This document shows positions 9,671 through 20,600 of a stretch of DNA of 64,000 nucleotides, one piece after another. The notes under the pieces were generated by a model. The model was not told the DNA's origin, did no database searches, and was given only the letters and a program-made list of their open reading frames with translations. Location: contig QEKJ01000001.1 in the NCBI GenBank assembly GCA_003096535.1, positions 310,001 through 374,000 of the forward strand, written 5' to 3'. Position numbers and translations under genes: made by a program. The first letter of the stretch is position 1. Every line of letters starts with the position of its first letter. Origin of the DNA: Agathobaculum butyriciproducens. Its GTDB lineage: Bacteria > Bacillota > Clostridia > Oscillospirales > Butyricicoccaceae.

Positions 9671-10366
9671 TTATGCCGGCTTTTTCGTTGCCGTTACCTC
9701 GGTTTTCACCGGAATATCGTACCGCAGGTCGATGATGAGCGAATCCGAATAGATTTTATCGGTCAAATCCTTATCACGGTAAATTGTCACGGTGGCGGTA
9801 ACGGTGTGCTTTGCTTCGTCGATTTTGAAATGCAGTCCGGCGCGGAGGCCCATATAAAAGCCCTCTGCGTAGGTTTTCGTCATGGCTCGGGCAATGGGAT
9901 TGCCGTCCGCATCCTGACTGTAGCCATCTTTATAATAGCGCTCGACAAGATAACCCTTTTCCACTCGAGGCTGCTCACCGGAGTCCTTATCGGCAATCAC
10001 GATTTTGGTTGGTCCGCAGCCGTCTGCCGTCAGCAGCTCCGCCGCGTTATATCCCTGTTCGGTCTCATAGCCAAACTCGATCGCCGAGCCTTCGGACGAG
10101 CCGGTTTTATTCGTCACGTCCGTGCCGCTGTCATAGCATTTGATGTAATCCGTGGCGGTCTCCACCTTGCTGCGCACGGTTTCGAGCAGGTCGTCCGCGA
10201 TCAGCTCGGCGCTGTTCAGCTCCTGCGTGCGGCGCGATACCTCGGCCGCCGGCCGCAGCGATGCACTGAATATGCCGATGACCAGACACAGCAGTCCGGC
10301 GCCGACCACCAGTTCCACCAGTGTCATGCCTTCCCGGCCGCGCAGGATTGAGCGAATGCGTTTCAT
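9671..10366 (-). CDS. Minor pseudopilin (prepilin-type N-terminus)
   Basis: A 231-residue protein with a prepilin leader: KRIRSILRGREG, then MTLVELVVGAGLL, with cleavage expected after Gly13 and E5 at residue 18. The rest is a soluble domain of unknown specificity. The ATG at 10366 is chosen since an earlier TTG in frame would overlap the upstream gene. It lies 4 nt after the upstream prepilin gene, so the minor pilins form a coupled block, as in pilH-K/gspH-K clusters. Confidence 0.82.
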   Translation of the reverse strand: MKRIRSILRGREGMTLVELVVGAGLLCLVIGIFSASLRPAAEVSRRTQELNSAELIADDLLETVRSKVETATDYIKCYDSGTDVTNKTGSSEGSAIEFGYETEQGYNAAELLTADGCGPTKIVIADKDSGEQPRVEKGYLVERYYKDGYSQDADGNPIARAMTKTYAEGFYMGLRAGLHFKIDEAKHTVTATVTIYRDKDLTDKIYSDSLIIDLRYDIPVKTEVTATKKPA

Positions 10367-10370
10367 GCCG

Positions 10371-10733
10371 TCACTCTCCCTTCGCAAACCGGTAGAAGGG
10401 TACGGTTTTGCCGTCCTCGGTTTTGGCGTTTACGGTCTGCTTTTTTACCTTTACGTGGAAGGCTTCAATATCGGTATCTTCGCCGTTCGACGTCGTCACC
10501 TTAAAATCGTACGTGGCAGCTTCGCCGTCCGCGACTTCTGCATTCCCGCGCACGCTTTCCTGCAGTTCGGTCGCGTCCCTGCGGAGCTGCTCCGACTTGC
10601 GCTGCGCATTTGAGGCAAAGCCGACTGCGCCGTTCAGCGCGCCCAGCAGCAGCATGAACACCACCGTGGAAACCAGAATTTCCACCATGGATTCGCCCCG
10701 GCGGTCGCGCAGCACGCGAATCAGTCTATTCAT
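10371..10733 (-). CDS. Small minor pseudopilin
   Basis: A 120-residue prepilin-like protein. MNRLIRVLRDRRG precedes the cleavage point and ESMVEILVSTVVFMLLLGAL forms the helix; the mature chain would begin with Glu rather than Phe/Met, with E5 kept at residue 18. The ATG at 10733 overlaps the end of the upstream PilX-like gene by 8 nt and has GGAGG 8 nt upstream. A much longer frame upstream is an artefact of that overlap. It is probably a PilV/PilI-type initiation-complex subunit. Confidence 0.78.
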   Translation of the reverse strand: MNRLIRVLRDRRGESMVEILVSTVVFMLLLGALNGAVGFASNAQRKSEQLRRDATELQESVRGNAEVADGEAATYDFKVTTSNGEDTDIEAFHVKVKKQTVNAKTEDGKTVPFYRFAKGE

Positions 10734-11580
10734 CGGCTGCACCTCCGGTTGTCCGGGCTGCCGGCTTGTGAATGGGTTCGTATCGGCTGTACGTCGGATT
10801 ATTGATATCATAGGTATAGCTGATCTCCACATGCTCCGTGCGGGCATCCTTGCCCTCGCCAATGACCTTGGGTTCTACCGGCTCCTCGCCGTTGGCACTT
10901 CGGCAAAAGCGGCCGTTTACCCAGTAGACCGGGAACTGTCCGCTGACGCCGTCTTCCCCTTTCCATGTGTAGATTGGCTGAAAACTGTCCTTTCGGCGGT
11001 ATTCTGTGGTGTACATGTAGCTGTCCGCTCCCTTTTCCGCCTTGACGCCTACCCAAACCTGATGTCTGTTAAAGGTTGTCTGCTCTGCCTTTTCGGTGCC
11101 TTCGTTCCGAGCATCGTATGCAAAGGTATCGCCTGTGATCGGGTCCTGCACATCGGTAACATCACGGAGCAGAATCGTAATCCTGCCGTAGTTATCCTCG
11201 GTCGAACCCGCATTATAGCAGGCAGTGGTTTCATCCGAACGGTCCGGATCGTAAATACCCAATCCCGTATCTTCCGCTAAAATGTTGTTCACTTCACGGT
11301 AGAAACAGCCTTCCGGCGCAAAATTGGTATCCAATTCCGGCTTTATTGTTTTGTATTCCTGCAGTTCGCTGTCCAGCACCTGTGCAAAGGACTGCGCCAG
11401 CTGATAACAGCGTTCCCTGCCGATCTTGCGGTTGGCCCGCGAGAGCAGCATGGATGAGGAATACACGATACTGAGCGAAAGTCCGATCAGGACGGCGACA
11501 GCACAAAGTGCTACGATCAGCGAAACACCGCTTCGCCTGCTGCGCCGCAGGGTGTTCCATCCCTGACGTATCCGCTTCAT
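10726..11580 (-). CDS. PilX-like pilus tip/initiation protein
   Basis: A 284-residue protein that starts with a basic leader, RRSRRSG, then VSLIVALCAVAVLIGLSLSIVY. The helix resembles a pilin stalk, but the E5 position is hydrophobic (Val), as in PilX/GspK-type tip subunits that lack Glu5. The long C-terminal domain is unrecognised. It sits between the giant prepilin gene and the small pseudopilins, with 21 nt and an 8-nt overlap as spacers. Assignment is by N-terminal pattern and neighbours. Confidence 0.65.
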   Translation of the reverse strand: MKRIRQGWNTLRRSRRSGVSLIVALCAVAVLIGLSLSIVYSSSMLLSRANRKIGRERCYQLAQSFAQVLDSELQEYKTIKPELDTNFAPEGCFYREVNNILAEDTGLGIYDPDRSDETTACYNAGSTEDNYGRITILLRDVTDVQDPITGDTFAYDARNEGTEKAEQTTFNRHQVWVGVKAEKGADSYMYTTEYRRKDSFQPIYTWKGEDGVSGQFPVYWVNGRFCRSANGEEPVEPKVIGEGKDARTEHVEISYTYDINNPTYSRYEPIHKPAARTTGGAADE

Positions 11581-11601
11581 GTCTGCCGCCTCCCTTCGTA
11601 A

Positions 11602-14600
11602 CTAAAATCTGCGCTCAGCAGGATCGGATTCCGTATAACGGTCGCTCTTGCTGTCCGCAATGACAGTTACCCTGCTGATCTGTATACCATTCGTCAGCTG
11701 CAGGGTCTGATTCTCGTGCGTTACCACGGAGAAAATGTTAGGCAGCTTCAAGGTAAATGTGCCGTCCTTCACCTGCAGCATGGTATCCGGCTGATAGCTG
11801 TAATAACGAATGCTGCCATTGGTAAGGCTGTATCTGCCGTTGACCGCACTGCCCTGTTTTACAGTATACCAGTCATCCCCTGCAACTGCAAACGTATTTT
11901 GACCATTTATGATAATCTCCGGCAGATTCCCGCTCATATCGACGGTAACAGTCGTGGATTTATCGTCCTTATCGGTCAATTCAATCCGATACAGGTCAGC
12001 CTCTGCCACCTCGTCCCACGAGAGCGCGGTAAGCTGTGCATCCCACTCTGCCGTGTTGATAAGACGATTCATCGGGCCATAGCTGACCGCAAGCGTCTCA
12101 TTCACGTTTGCCAGCGACGCGCTCGGTGCTTCCAGCTTCACACGCGGGAATACCACATCGCCGCTCGATACCCAGACCGAGCTTACCTGTCCCGCCGACT
12201 GCGAAATACGAGCCTCAAACCGTACAGAACAGCCTGCGTATTTCGTATCCAGATCGGTCAGGCTGCAGACGTAGCTGCCGCCGCTTTCGCTCATTGCGGA
12301 AACGGGGTGAGTCACCGTTGTGCCGTCCGTCCCGGTGATTTTTGCCCGCAGCAGATAGGTGCTGCCGCCGGGCGGTACGCTGGCCTCATTCTCCGGCGTA
12401 ACGGTGACCTGCAGGCCTCCGCTTCGGAAGCCGGCCGCCGGAATCGGGTTGTTTGCTGTCGCATTCCAGTTGTACGACCACTTGACGCTCGGCGTATTCA
12501 GACGCATCGGCACGGTCATCGTGTACACGATACCGTTCGGGCTGTCCGCGTAGCCGGAATCATCAGTAGCCACCGCCACCAGATAGAGGTCGATGGTCTT
12601 GCCGGCGTAATCCTCAAGACTGCGGCTTACCGAGCAGGTGCCGCCCCTGACGGGCACAAGCGCACCCAGGGCAGCGGCCGTTTCGCCCTCCGGCTGCACA
12701 TAAATCTGATAGCCTGCACAGCCGTTTTCGCTGCCGATGGCACTCCAGCCAATGGTGTATTCCAGCTCGTTGGTATCCGGGTTGATTACCAATGGCTGTC
12801 CCGGACGCTCGAGGCGCTGCTTGACAGCGTACTTCTTCGTCGTACTCAGGCCAACCTCGCCGTATTCCTGTCCCAGACGGGTAACGGTCAGCTCAACCTC
12901 GGCGTACTGCCAGTCGTCCGCGCTGATGGTGAACGATTGGGAAGTATTCGGATTCTCCTGCGTACCGTAAACCTCGTTGACCGGAATGCCGATTCTTGCG
13001 CCTGCCGCAGTGATGCCGGTCAGCTTGACGCTGTAGTGCGGCGCTGCAGTCCCCTGCCCGGACTGCGTCCACGAGAACCGGTAGCTGATACTGCCGTTAT
13101 CTTCCGGTATCAGTACCGGGTCGTTCAGCTCCGGTGCCGTCAGCGGCTTGATGTTCAGCGCCGCGGCTTTAATGTAGTTTGCAAAGTCATTCGCATGGCC
13201 AAGAACATGACTGTAAATGGTCTTGTCCTGCTGCTGAACGCCCTCCGCGCTGTAAGTCCGCAGCGTAACGGGTGCATCGCCGGTCTGCCGGGTATCGCCA
13301 TAGGTGTAAACCGGTCCCAGACCGGAGGCGGCGTACCATGCACGCACCCGACGATTTGTGACATTCTCCGCGAAATACTCCTTCGGCAGGTCGCGGAAGT
13401 TTGCCATAACCGTGTTGCCCGCCGAGGTCAGCACATCCTCATACGCAAACACATACTCATTTGTGCCAACCGTGCCGAGCACCTCGATACGGTAAATCGG
13501 CGGTGTTTCCATCTGCGGCTCGTTGACCGTCAGTGCAGCCGTGACGGTGCAATCATCCACCGTACTGCCCGAGTACGATACCGACAGCTTGTTAATACTG
13601 CCGTCCGGCTTGTACTTCGGCGTGTCGGTCGGGATGGTATCCGTCACGGAGGCCGGCTGAATGCCGTTCGTAATGCCTGCCGCTGCCGTGACGATCAGCT
13701 CCTTCAAATCGTCGCCGCTGATCTCGGCGGTCTGGTTGTTCTGATCAATGGTCACGGTCTGCGAGCCAAGCCTGAAGGTGACCTTCCAGTTGCTGAAGGC
13801 CGCATAATCCGCAAGGTTTTTCAGCGAGATCTGGTATTTAGCGCCATTGTTCCAATGGCTCACCAGTCGGATATTGACATCCGGTGTCGGCAGCACCGAC
13901 ACATTCTGCGTCGCCGCAGTTTTCCATGCAGAAGGCGCGGTATCCTCAAACAGACTGACAGCACGAACCGACAATGTAACGGTCTTGCCTGCTGTGTCTG
14001 TCGCAAGGCTTGCCGGCAGCTGGAACGTACCGGTGGTGATGCCGGAGCCGTACACCTGTGTGCCGTTCAGCTTCGGGTCCCACTGTCCCTGTCCCTTTTG
14101 GTTCGGGATAAAGCGCAGATTGGACAGCACTTCCTTGCCATCAACGAGCACTGTACCCTCGTAGTACAGGGGACGGTCCGTATCCTCGATGGATACATCG
14201 AAACTGCCGTCTGTCTGCTGTTTCAAGTCAACCGTGAACGAGGCATCCAGCTTTTTGCTGTTTTGGCCGTGCTCCATGGTGCGGTATGCCTCACGAACAT
14301 AATCGTCCATGATCTTTCCGCCTGACAGGTTGTTCAGTTTGCCGGTTTTCTGGCTAATGGCAGGCATTAGGCTGTTTGCATTCCATGTGCGTACCTGATC
14401 ATAAGAATAATCCGGCGGCATTTCAAACAGAATTCGTCCGGTAATTTTTTCCGTACCATCATTGAATTTGCTGATCAGGATGCCATTTTCAACCCTTGTA
14501 TTAGAATCTGTCATGTTGTAATAAATGCCGCATTTTGTCCGGGCATCCTCATTTTGTGTCCAGTTCAAAGTCGGATCCAGACGCGGACCAACAATCGCCG

Positions 14601-17600
14601 CATAGAATTTTCCGTCAAACTCACCATATGCAGCCATGCGCGCATAACCACGCCGCGATTCACCTGCACCGTTGTTGCGCGCTTCGTCCGTTTTATAAGT
14701 AATGCCAGCTGTATTCCCTCTCTCTGTCAGCCCCCATGTATCAAAGAAATAATAGTTATTGCCCACCCGGTTTACATCCAGCCGCGTAGAACGGCCAGTC
14801 TGGAACGAAATAATGCCGTTATCCGACCTGATCGGCACAGAATAGCAATTCTGGATATAAGTATTCTGTGTCGCAGCCGAACCGTAGCGGTCACCGAAGA
14901 TACCGGCGCGGAAGTTAGTACCCACCAGATCGTCCGTGTACGCATAGTTGCGGCAGCGGTCGATATTCAGCACGATATTCGCCGTCGATGCCGTGATGGA
15001 AGCACCGTTGTTCGATGTTGCGTTATCGACCGAGAAGAAGCCCACGATACCGGAAGCCATCGAGCCCGAATAAATTTTAACACCCGGTGCATTGAGGCAG
15101 TCCACTACATTGATATTGAACTGCTGTCCCATGGCGGCCGAACTTGCCGTATACGCCGTAATATTACCCAGAATGCCGGCACTGTCATTTGCACTTTGGC
15201 TCGTGTTGGTACCCAAGCGGCCATATATACTGCCATGGTTCTGGCAGCTCAGAATATTGAAATCCTGACCGGAGGCCGCATGATACAGCTGTGCCACGAT
15301 ACCGCCGGATGCACCGACCCAGTTGGCTGCATAAGTGGTCTGCAAATTGCCGTAATTGTAGCAATCCTCAACCGTACCGCCGTTATTCGTCCACTGGCCG
15401 ACAATGCCGCCCGAATAGTGCGACAGATAGCCGTAAACCGTGCCATAATTGATGCAGTTCTCAATCGTCCAGTCGCTTGTGGTCTTGTTGGACTGCGTGC
15501 CGATGATACCGCCCGCAAAGCGGCTGGTATTCTGCTTTTTCAGCTGGCGGCCGACAAACGCGCAGTTGAGCAGGAACGACAGATCCTTTTCGCTCTCGTT
15601 CATGCCGACAATACCGCCGGTGCCGACACCGATGCCGTCCGACTTGTTGACCAGCAGCCAGCTGCCGCTGACGCAGCGATTCAGCTCACCGGTCGGCGCG
15701 TTGTAGCCCGCCACGCCGCCGAGGTTGCCGTTGCTCGATACGATGATCTGCATGGTGCGTTCTGCCGCTACGCTCTTGCTGCCGCCGTTGTAGGACAGCT
15801 TTTCCACATCCGTCCGGTCTGCCCACTTTACCCAGGTGGAATCCGCAGACAGCTTCTGCGCCTTGGCATTCGCCAGCAGCTCGCTCACCTTGCTGACATT
15901 TTCCATCAAGGCTTCGGTGCTCTTATCGCCGGACATGGTGATCGTGCCCTTGTTATAGCCGGTCACACCGCCGACCATGCCGTTTTTGACCGTAATCGTG
16001 CCGGTTCCGGTATTGTCTATGTAGCACTGCTCGATGATGCCGGTCGCATCATTCTTGCCTGCAATGCCGCCGATATGCGAGGACAGGCGTTCCTTCTCTG
16101 CCGCCGAGCTGGTGGAGGTTGCGGTGTACACACCGTCCGCCATCAGCGTCAGTCCGGAAACGGTGCTGCCCTGCAGCAGACCGCCGTTCAGTCCGGCAAT
16201 GCCGCCGTAGCAGTTGCCGACCGCGCTCTTTCCTTCGTCGATCGTGCCGGAGTAAGTGCATTCGGTTACCTTGCCGCTTGCATTATTCTGACCGACTACA
16301 CCGCCGAGATAGGTATACTTCGTGAATTTCTCGAAATCCGAGGTGACCTTCACCTTGCTGATCGTACCGCCCGCTCGATTGATGCCGACTGCACCGCCGA
16401 CCTGCAGCGTGCTTGCGGAAACGCTGTATGTCGGCTGCTGCGAAACCTCGGTTTCCGTGACCGTACCGCTATTGTCTCCGACAACAGCACCCAGAATGAA
16501 TGCACTGCCGGAAATCGTGATATGATCGCCGAGTACCGCTCCCTGAACCGTACCGCCCTTGTAGTTTACCGCACAGATCGCACCTGCCGCAGTCTTGTTG
16601 CGGGTGATGAGCGTTACCCTGTTATCCGCCGTGCCGACGCTGCAGCTCCTGATCGTACCGTAGTTTTCGCTGGCAACGCCGCCTGCATAGCCGTCGTTGC
16701 TGGTGATGCTGCCGTTGCCGATACAGTTCTCGACCGTGCTGCTCGCGCTGTTCATGCCGACAATGCCGCCTGCCGCACCGACATTTGCGGTCACCTGACC
16801 GAGATTCTTCGCGTACCGCAGAACAGCCTTTGCGCCCTCCTGCGCGCCGACAACGCCGCCTGCACTGCCCGCCGCTGCGTGGACCTCTGCCGCCCGATTG
16901 GTCAGGCAGTTGATGCTCGTGCCGCCGAGTGTGCCGCGGTTGATGCCGGCAATACCGCCGACCATACTGCTGCCGCGCACGGTCAGCCTGTTATCCGCGG
17001 CAATGACATCGCCCTGTGCGCTGCCGCTTGCCGGACTGAGCGTGCCGGTTGCGGTATTCACGCCGATCACGCCGCCGACACCGCTGCCGCTGCCGTTGAC
17101 ACGGCGCTTTCCTGCCGGTGTGCTCGAAAGCGTGATCGCACCGCCGTTTTCGCCCGCAATACCGCCGACACGGCCTGCACCGCTGACATTGGCGCTGCTG
17201 GTATTGTTCTGTATCCTGCCGCCGCTGAGATTATAGCCGACGATACCGCCGACCGTGTTCCGTCCGGTGACGGTGCAGTTTTTCTCGGTCGTGCAGTTTT
17301 CAATCGTGCCCTCCGTCCTGCCGCCGACATTCAGACCCGCGATACCGCCGATATAATCCTGCGTTGCGCTGCCCATGCTGCCGGAGAGCGTGCAGCCGCG
17401 GATGATGCCCTCGTTCAGACCGACCACGCCACCCATGGCATTCAGACCGTTCATCGTACCCTTGCTGGCACAGTGCTCTATCACATGATTCTCACCGTTG
17501 ACGCCGATCACACCGCCGATGACGGAAACACGCAGCTCGCCGCCGCCCAGCTCATCGGAGAGTGCCTTCGCGGCATCCGTGTACTTCTGCGCCTGCAGAT

Positions 17601-20600
17601 AGGACACCAGATCCACACCGGTTTTCAGCTTGCTGTCCGGGAAGGTGTCCTCTGCCGGACGGTCAAAGCCGCCTGCGTTCAGGCAGTGCTCCACCTTCAT
17701 TCGGGTCTGCGGCTCACAGCTGCCGATAATGCCGCCTGCATACGCATACGCGCGGATGGTCATGTTGTTGGAAACCGCAGACAGCCTGCCTGCACTGTTG
17801 CCGTCCGCTGTGATGGTGATGGTATGCCTATTGGTAGAAGCCTTGACCGTTCCCGGCGCATTGCTGTTGTTTGCCGCGATGCCCGGCAGAAGCGCATACA
17901 GCGTTCCGCCTGCCCGGTCTTGCTCCGTGTAGGTGCGCTGATAACCGATCAGACCGCCGCAGAATGCCTCTGCAGTGACCGTGCCAAGGCTGTTATCGAC
18001 CTTGAGACCGCTGACCGTGACATTCTCTCCCGGGTTAACGACATTCGCACCGATCGCGCCGCCGACATAATACCGGCCCTGTACGCTGCTCGGCTTGATG
18101 GTCAGCTTCTTCTCGAGCAGCTCCGTCGAAGCATTCAGACCGACCAGACCGCCGACACAATCTCCGGTTGCGGCAACACGGCCGCCGATAAGCGTGTAAT
18201 TGATGTCAATCGTGCCGTCCGTGTCGTTATAGCCGACCAGACCGCCGACATAGTGCCTGCCGACAACGATACCCGCCACACTCCGGTTGGAGACTGCGTT
18301 ATCCTTGTCGCTGAAGGTGATCGTGCCGTTGTTGTAGCCGGTCAGACCGCCCGCATAGCTGCCGACAGCTCCCCAGTCCGTGACACGCCTGTAGATCGCA
18401 TTATTGGTGTCCGAAACATAGCTTGCACAGTTTATGATAGCCGCCTTGTTCTCATTTGCACCGCAAATACCGCCGATATACGCATTGTATCCCGCAGCGA
18501 CACCTGTGTTGACGCAGTTTTTGATCGTCGAACCGCCTTTATTCTCACCGATGATGCCGCCGACATACGAATTGCCGATGACATAGCTTGCGTTAACGGT
18601 TGTTCTGGTGCCGTTTTCACTGAGCAGTGCCGTCTGCGTATCAGACTGATTCAGCGCACCGATGATGCCGCCAACATACTCGCTGCCGAGAACGTAGCCG
18701 TTTGCCTCGGTCTCGCAGTCATACAGCACACTTTGTTCGCCATAGCCGACAATGCCGCCGACATATCTGCCGCGCAGCTTGTCTCGATCCTCCTGCTTAT
18801 AGGTGTAGCCGTCCGCATATCCAGCACGGCTCCTGCATTCCGAAAGAGACGCATTATGCGCGTAGCCGACAATGCCGCCGATATAATGTCCTGCCAGCGA
18901 ATGATCATCTGCGGCTATGCTGCTGAGAATCAGACCCTCATTTTGGCAGTCAGCCATATCTTTTCCCGTGGCCTGATCCTTGCCGGAAAAATAGCCTGCA
19001 ATGCCGCCAACCGAGCGATTGCCCGTTACAGCGGCGCTGTTGGTCAGGGTCTTGACTGCGGCACCGTTTGTTGTCAGGCTGCCCGCAATACCGCCGATAC
19101 CGCGCGCAGTATCGCCAGTCGGCAGCGTACCGGTCACGGTACCCGATGCAGACAGCTTGATTACTGACTTAGAATCGCTGACCTCAATCACACCGGCCAC
19201 ACCGCCGATGCCCTGCGCGTTCGTGCTGCCCGCCAGATTAACATCGACAGCCGCACCTGTGACTTCGCTGTCTTTCAGGCTGCCGCTGCTGAAGCCGCAG
19301 ACTGCGCCCACGCCCTTGAGGGAATCCGAAGTGACCTTGACCGACGGATTTGCGAGCTTGAGGTTGATGATACTGCCCTCGTTTTGCTGGAACAGGCCGA
19401 GGTATTCGCTGCCGCTGGCAACCGAATCCTCATCCAGCTTCAGGTTACTGATGGTGTTGCCGCCGGTGATAACACTGACGATGCGGTTCAGCAGACCGCC
19501 TGTGCCGTCCAGTGTCTGATTGCTGCGCAGCGCAGGGATACTCGGGAAGCCGATATCCTTGCCGGCGGAGACCGAAAGCGCGCCGCGGGCTGCCGTACCG
19601 TAAACCTTTACACTGTCGCTCGTCCAGTCCAGCGAACGCGCGGTAACGGCAAATGCCGCCGCCGTATCCATATAACGGATATTGGACAGATGACGGAAGG
19701 TTTCGATCTCGCACCGGCTGTTATTCGACCGGGTGCCGTCACCGAAAAGCGTGTTCGCCTTATTGGATTCGATAGCGTCACTCTTTTGATACTCCTCACC
19801 GCCGGTGTTTTCTGCATTCGGGTCCGGAAATACCTGCACAGCTGCGTAAACATTCAGCGGGTTTTCCAGTTTGCCGCCGAAGCGCGTGATGCTGGTATCG
19901 CTGCTCTGCCGGAAGGCTGCTGCGTTATCAGCGGACAGCTTATCCAGCTGGTCGTACAGCTTCGCATTCATCATACCGTCCAGCACAAGTGTTGCCCGCT
20001 TGTTGGTACGGTCGTATTCCACGGGGAAGGTATAATCCTTCGTCGCATTGTCCTCGGTCGTAACCGCAACCGACTGCGAACCCGTTTTCAAATTCCTGCC
20101 CGGAATATTGATCGACAGGAGCTGTGCTTTATCCTCACTGCTGTACAGCTTGACCTCGTAATAAACCTTATCCAGATCCTGATCCTTCACATTGCTCGAC
20201 CAGTTCAGCGACAGGGTTTCACCGTTTACCAGATTGATCGAGGTGATCTTCAGCTTGGTCGCATCCAGACTGACAGCATTGACTGCATCCTGAACCGAGT
20301 AATAGCCCAGCCGTTCTTTCTGGCGCGTATCGCGGTCGCGCTTGCTGTAATCAATATCCAGCCAGCTGCCGGACATATCCGCCGGTTTGCTGTCCTCATT
20401 CGATCCGTAGTACAGTCCCTTGCAGTTTGTGCCGTAGAAAACCGAATAAACCTGACCGCTTTCCACGTCGATTTCGATGCAGATTGCAGCATTCAGCACA
20501 CTTTTATCGTAGGTATCCTGCGAAAGAAGCGCACCGACGAGCGCACCGTCACCCGACAGCTCGCCTTCTGCGTATTCGCCTGCATCCAGACGAATGCCGT

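Noticed and set aside
14554..19167. Long + strand open frame (over 1500 codons) opposite the giant prepilin gene, and a similar one at 11716-14325
   Set aside because: It has no ribosome binding site, domain or neighbour logic. It is a shadow of the GC-rich, low-stop-codon repeats of the real minus-strand gene, which has a prepilin signal, promoter and AAGGAGG.
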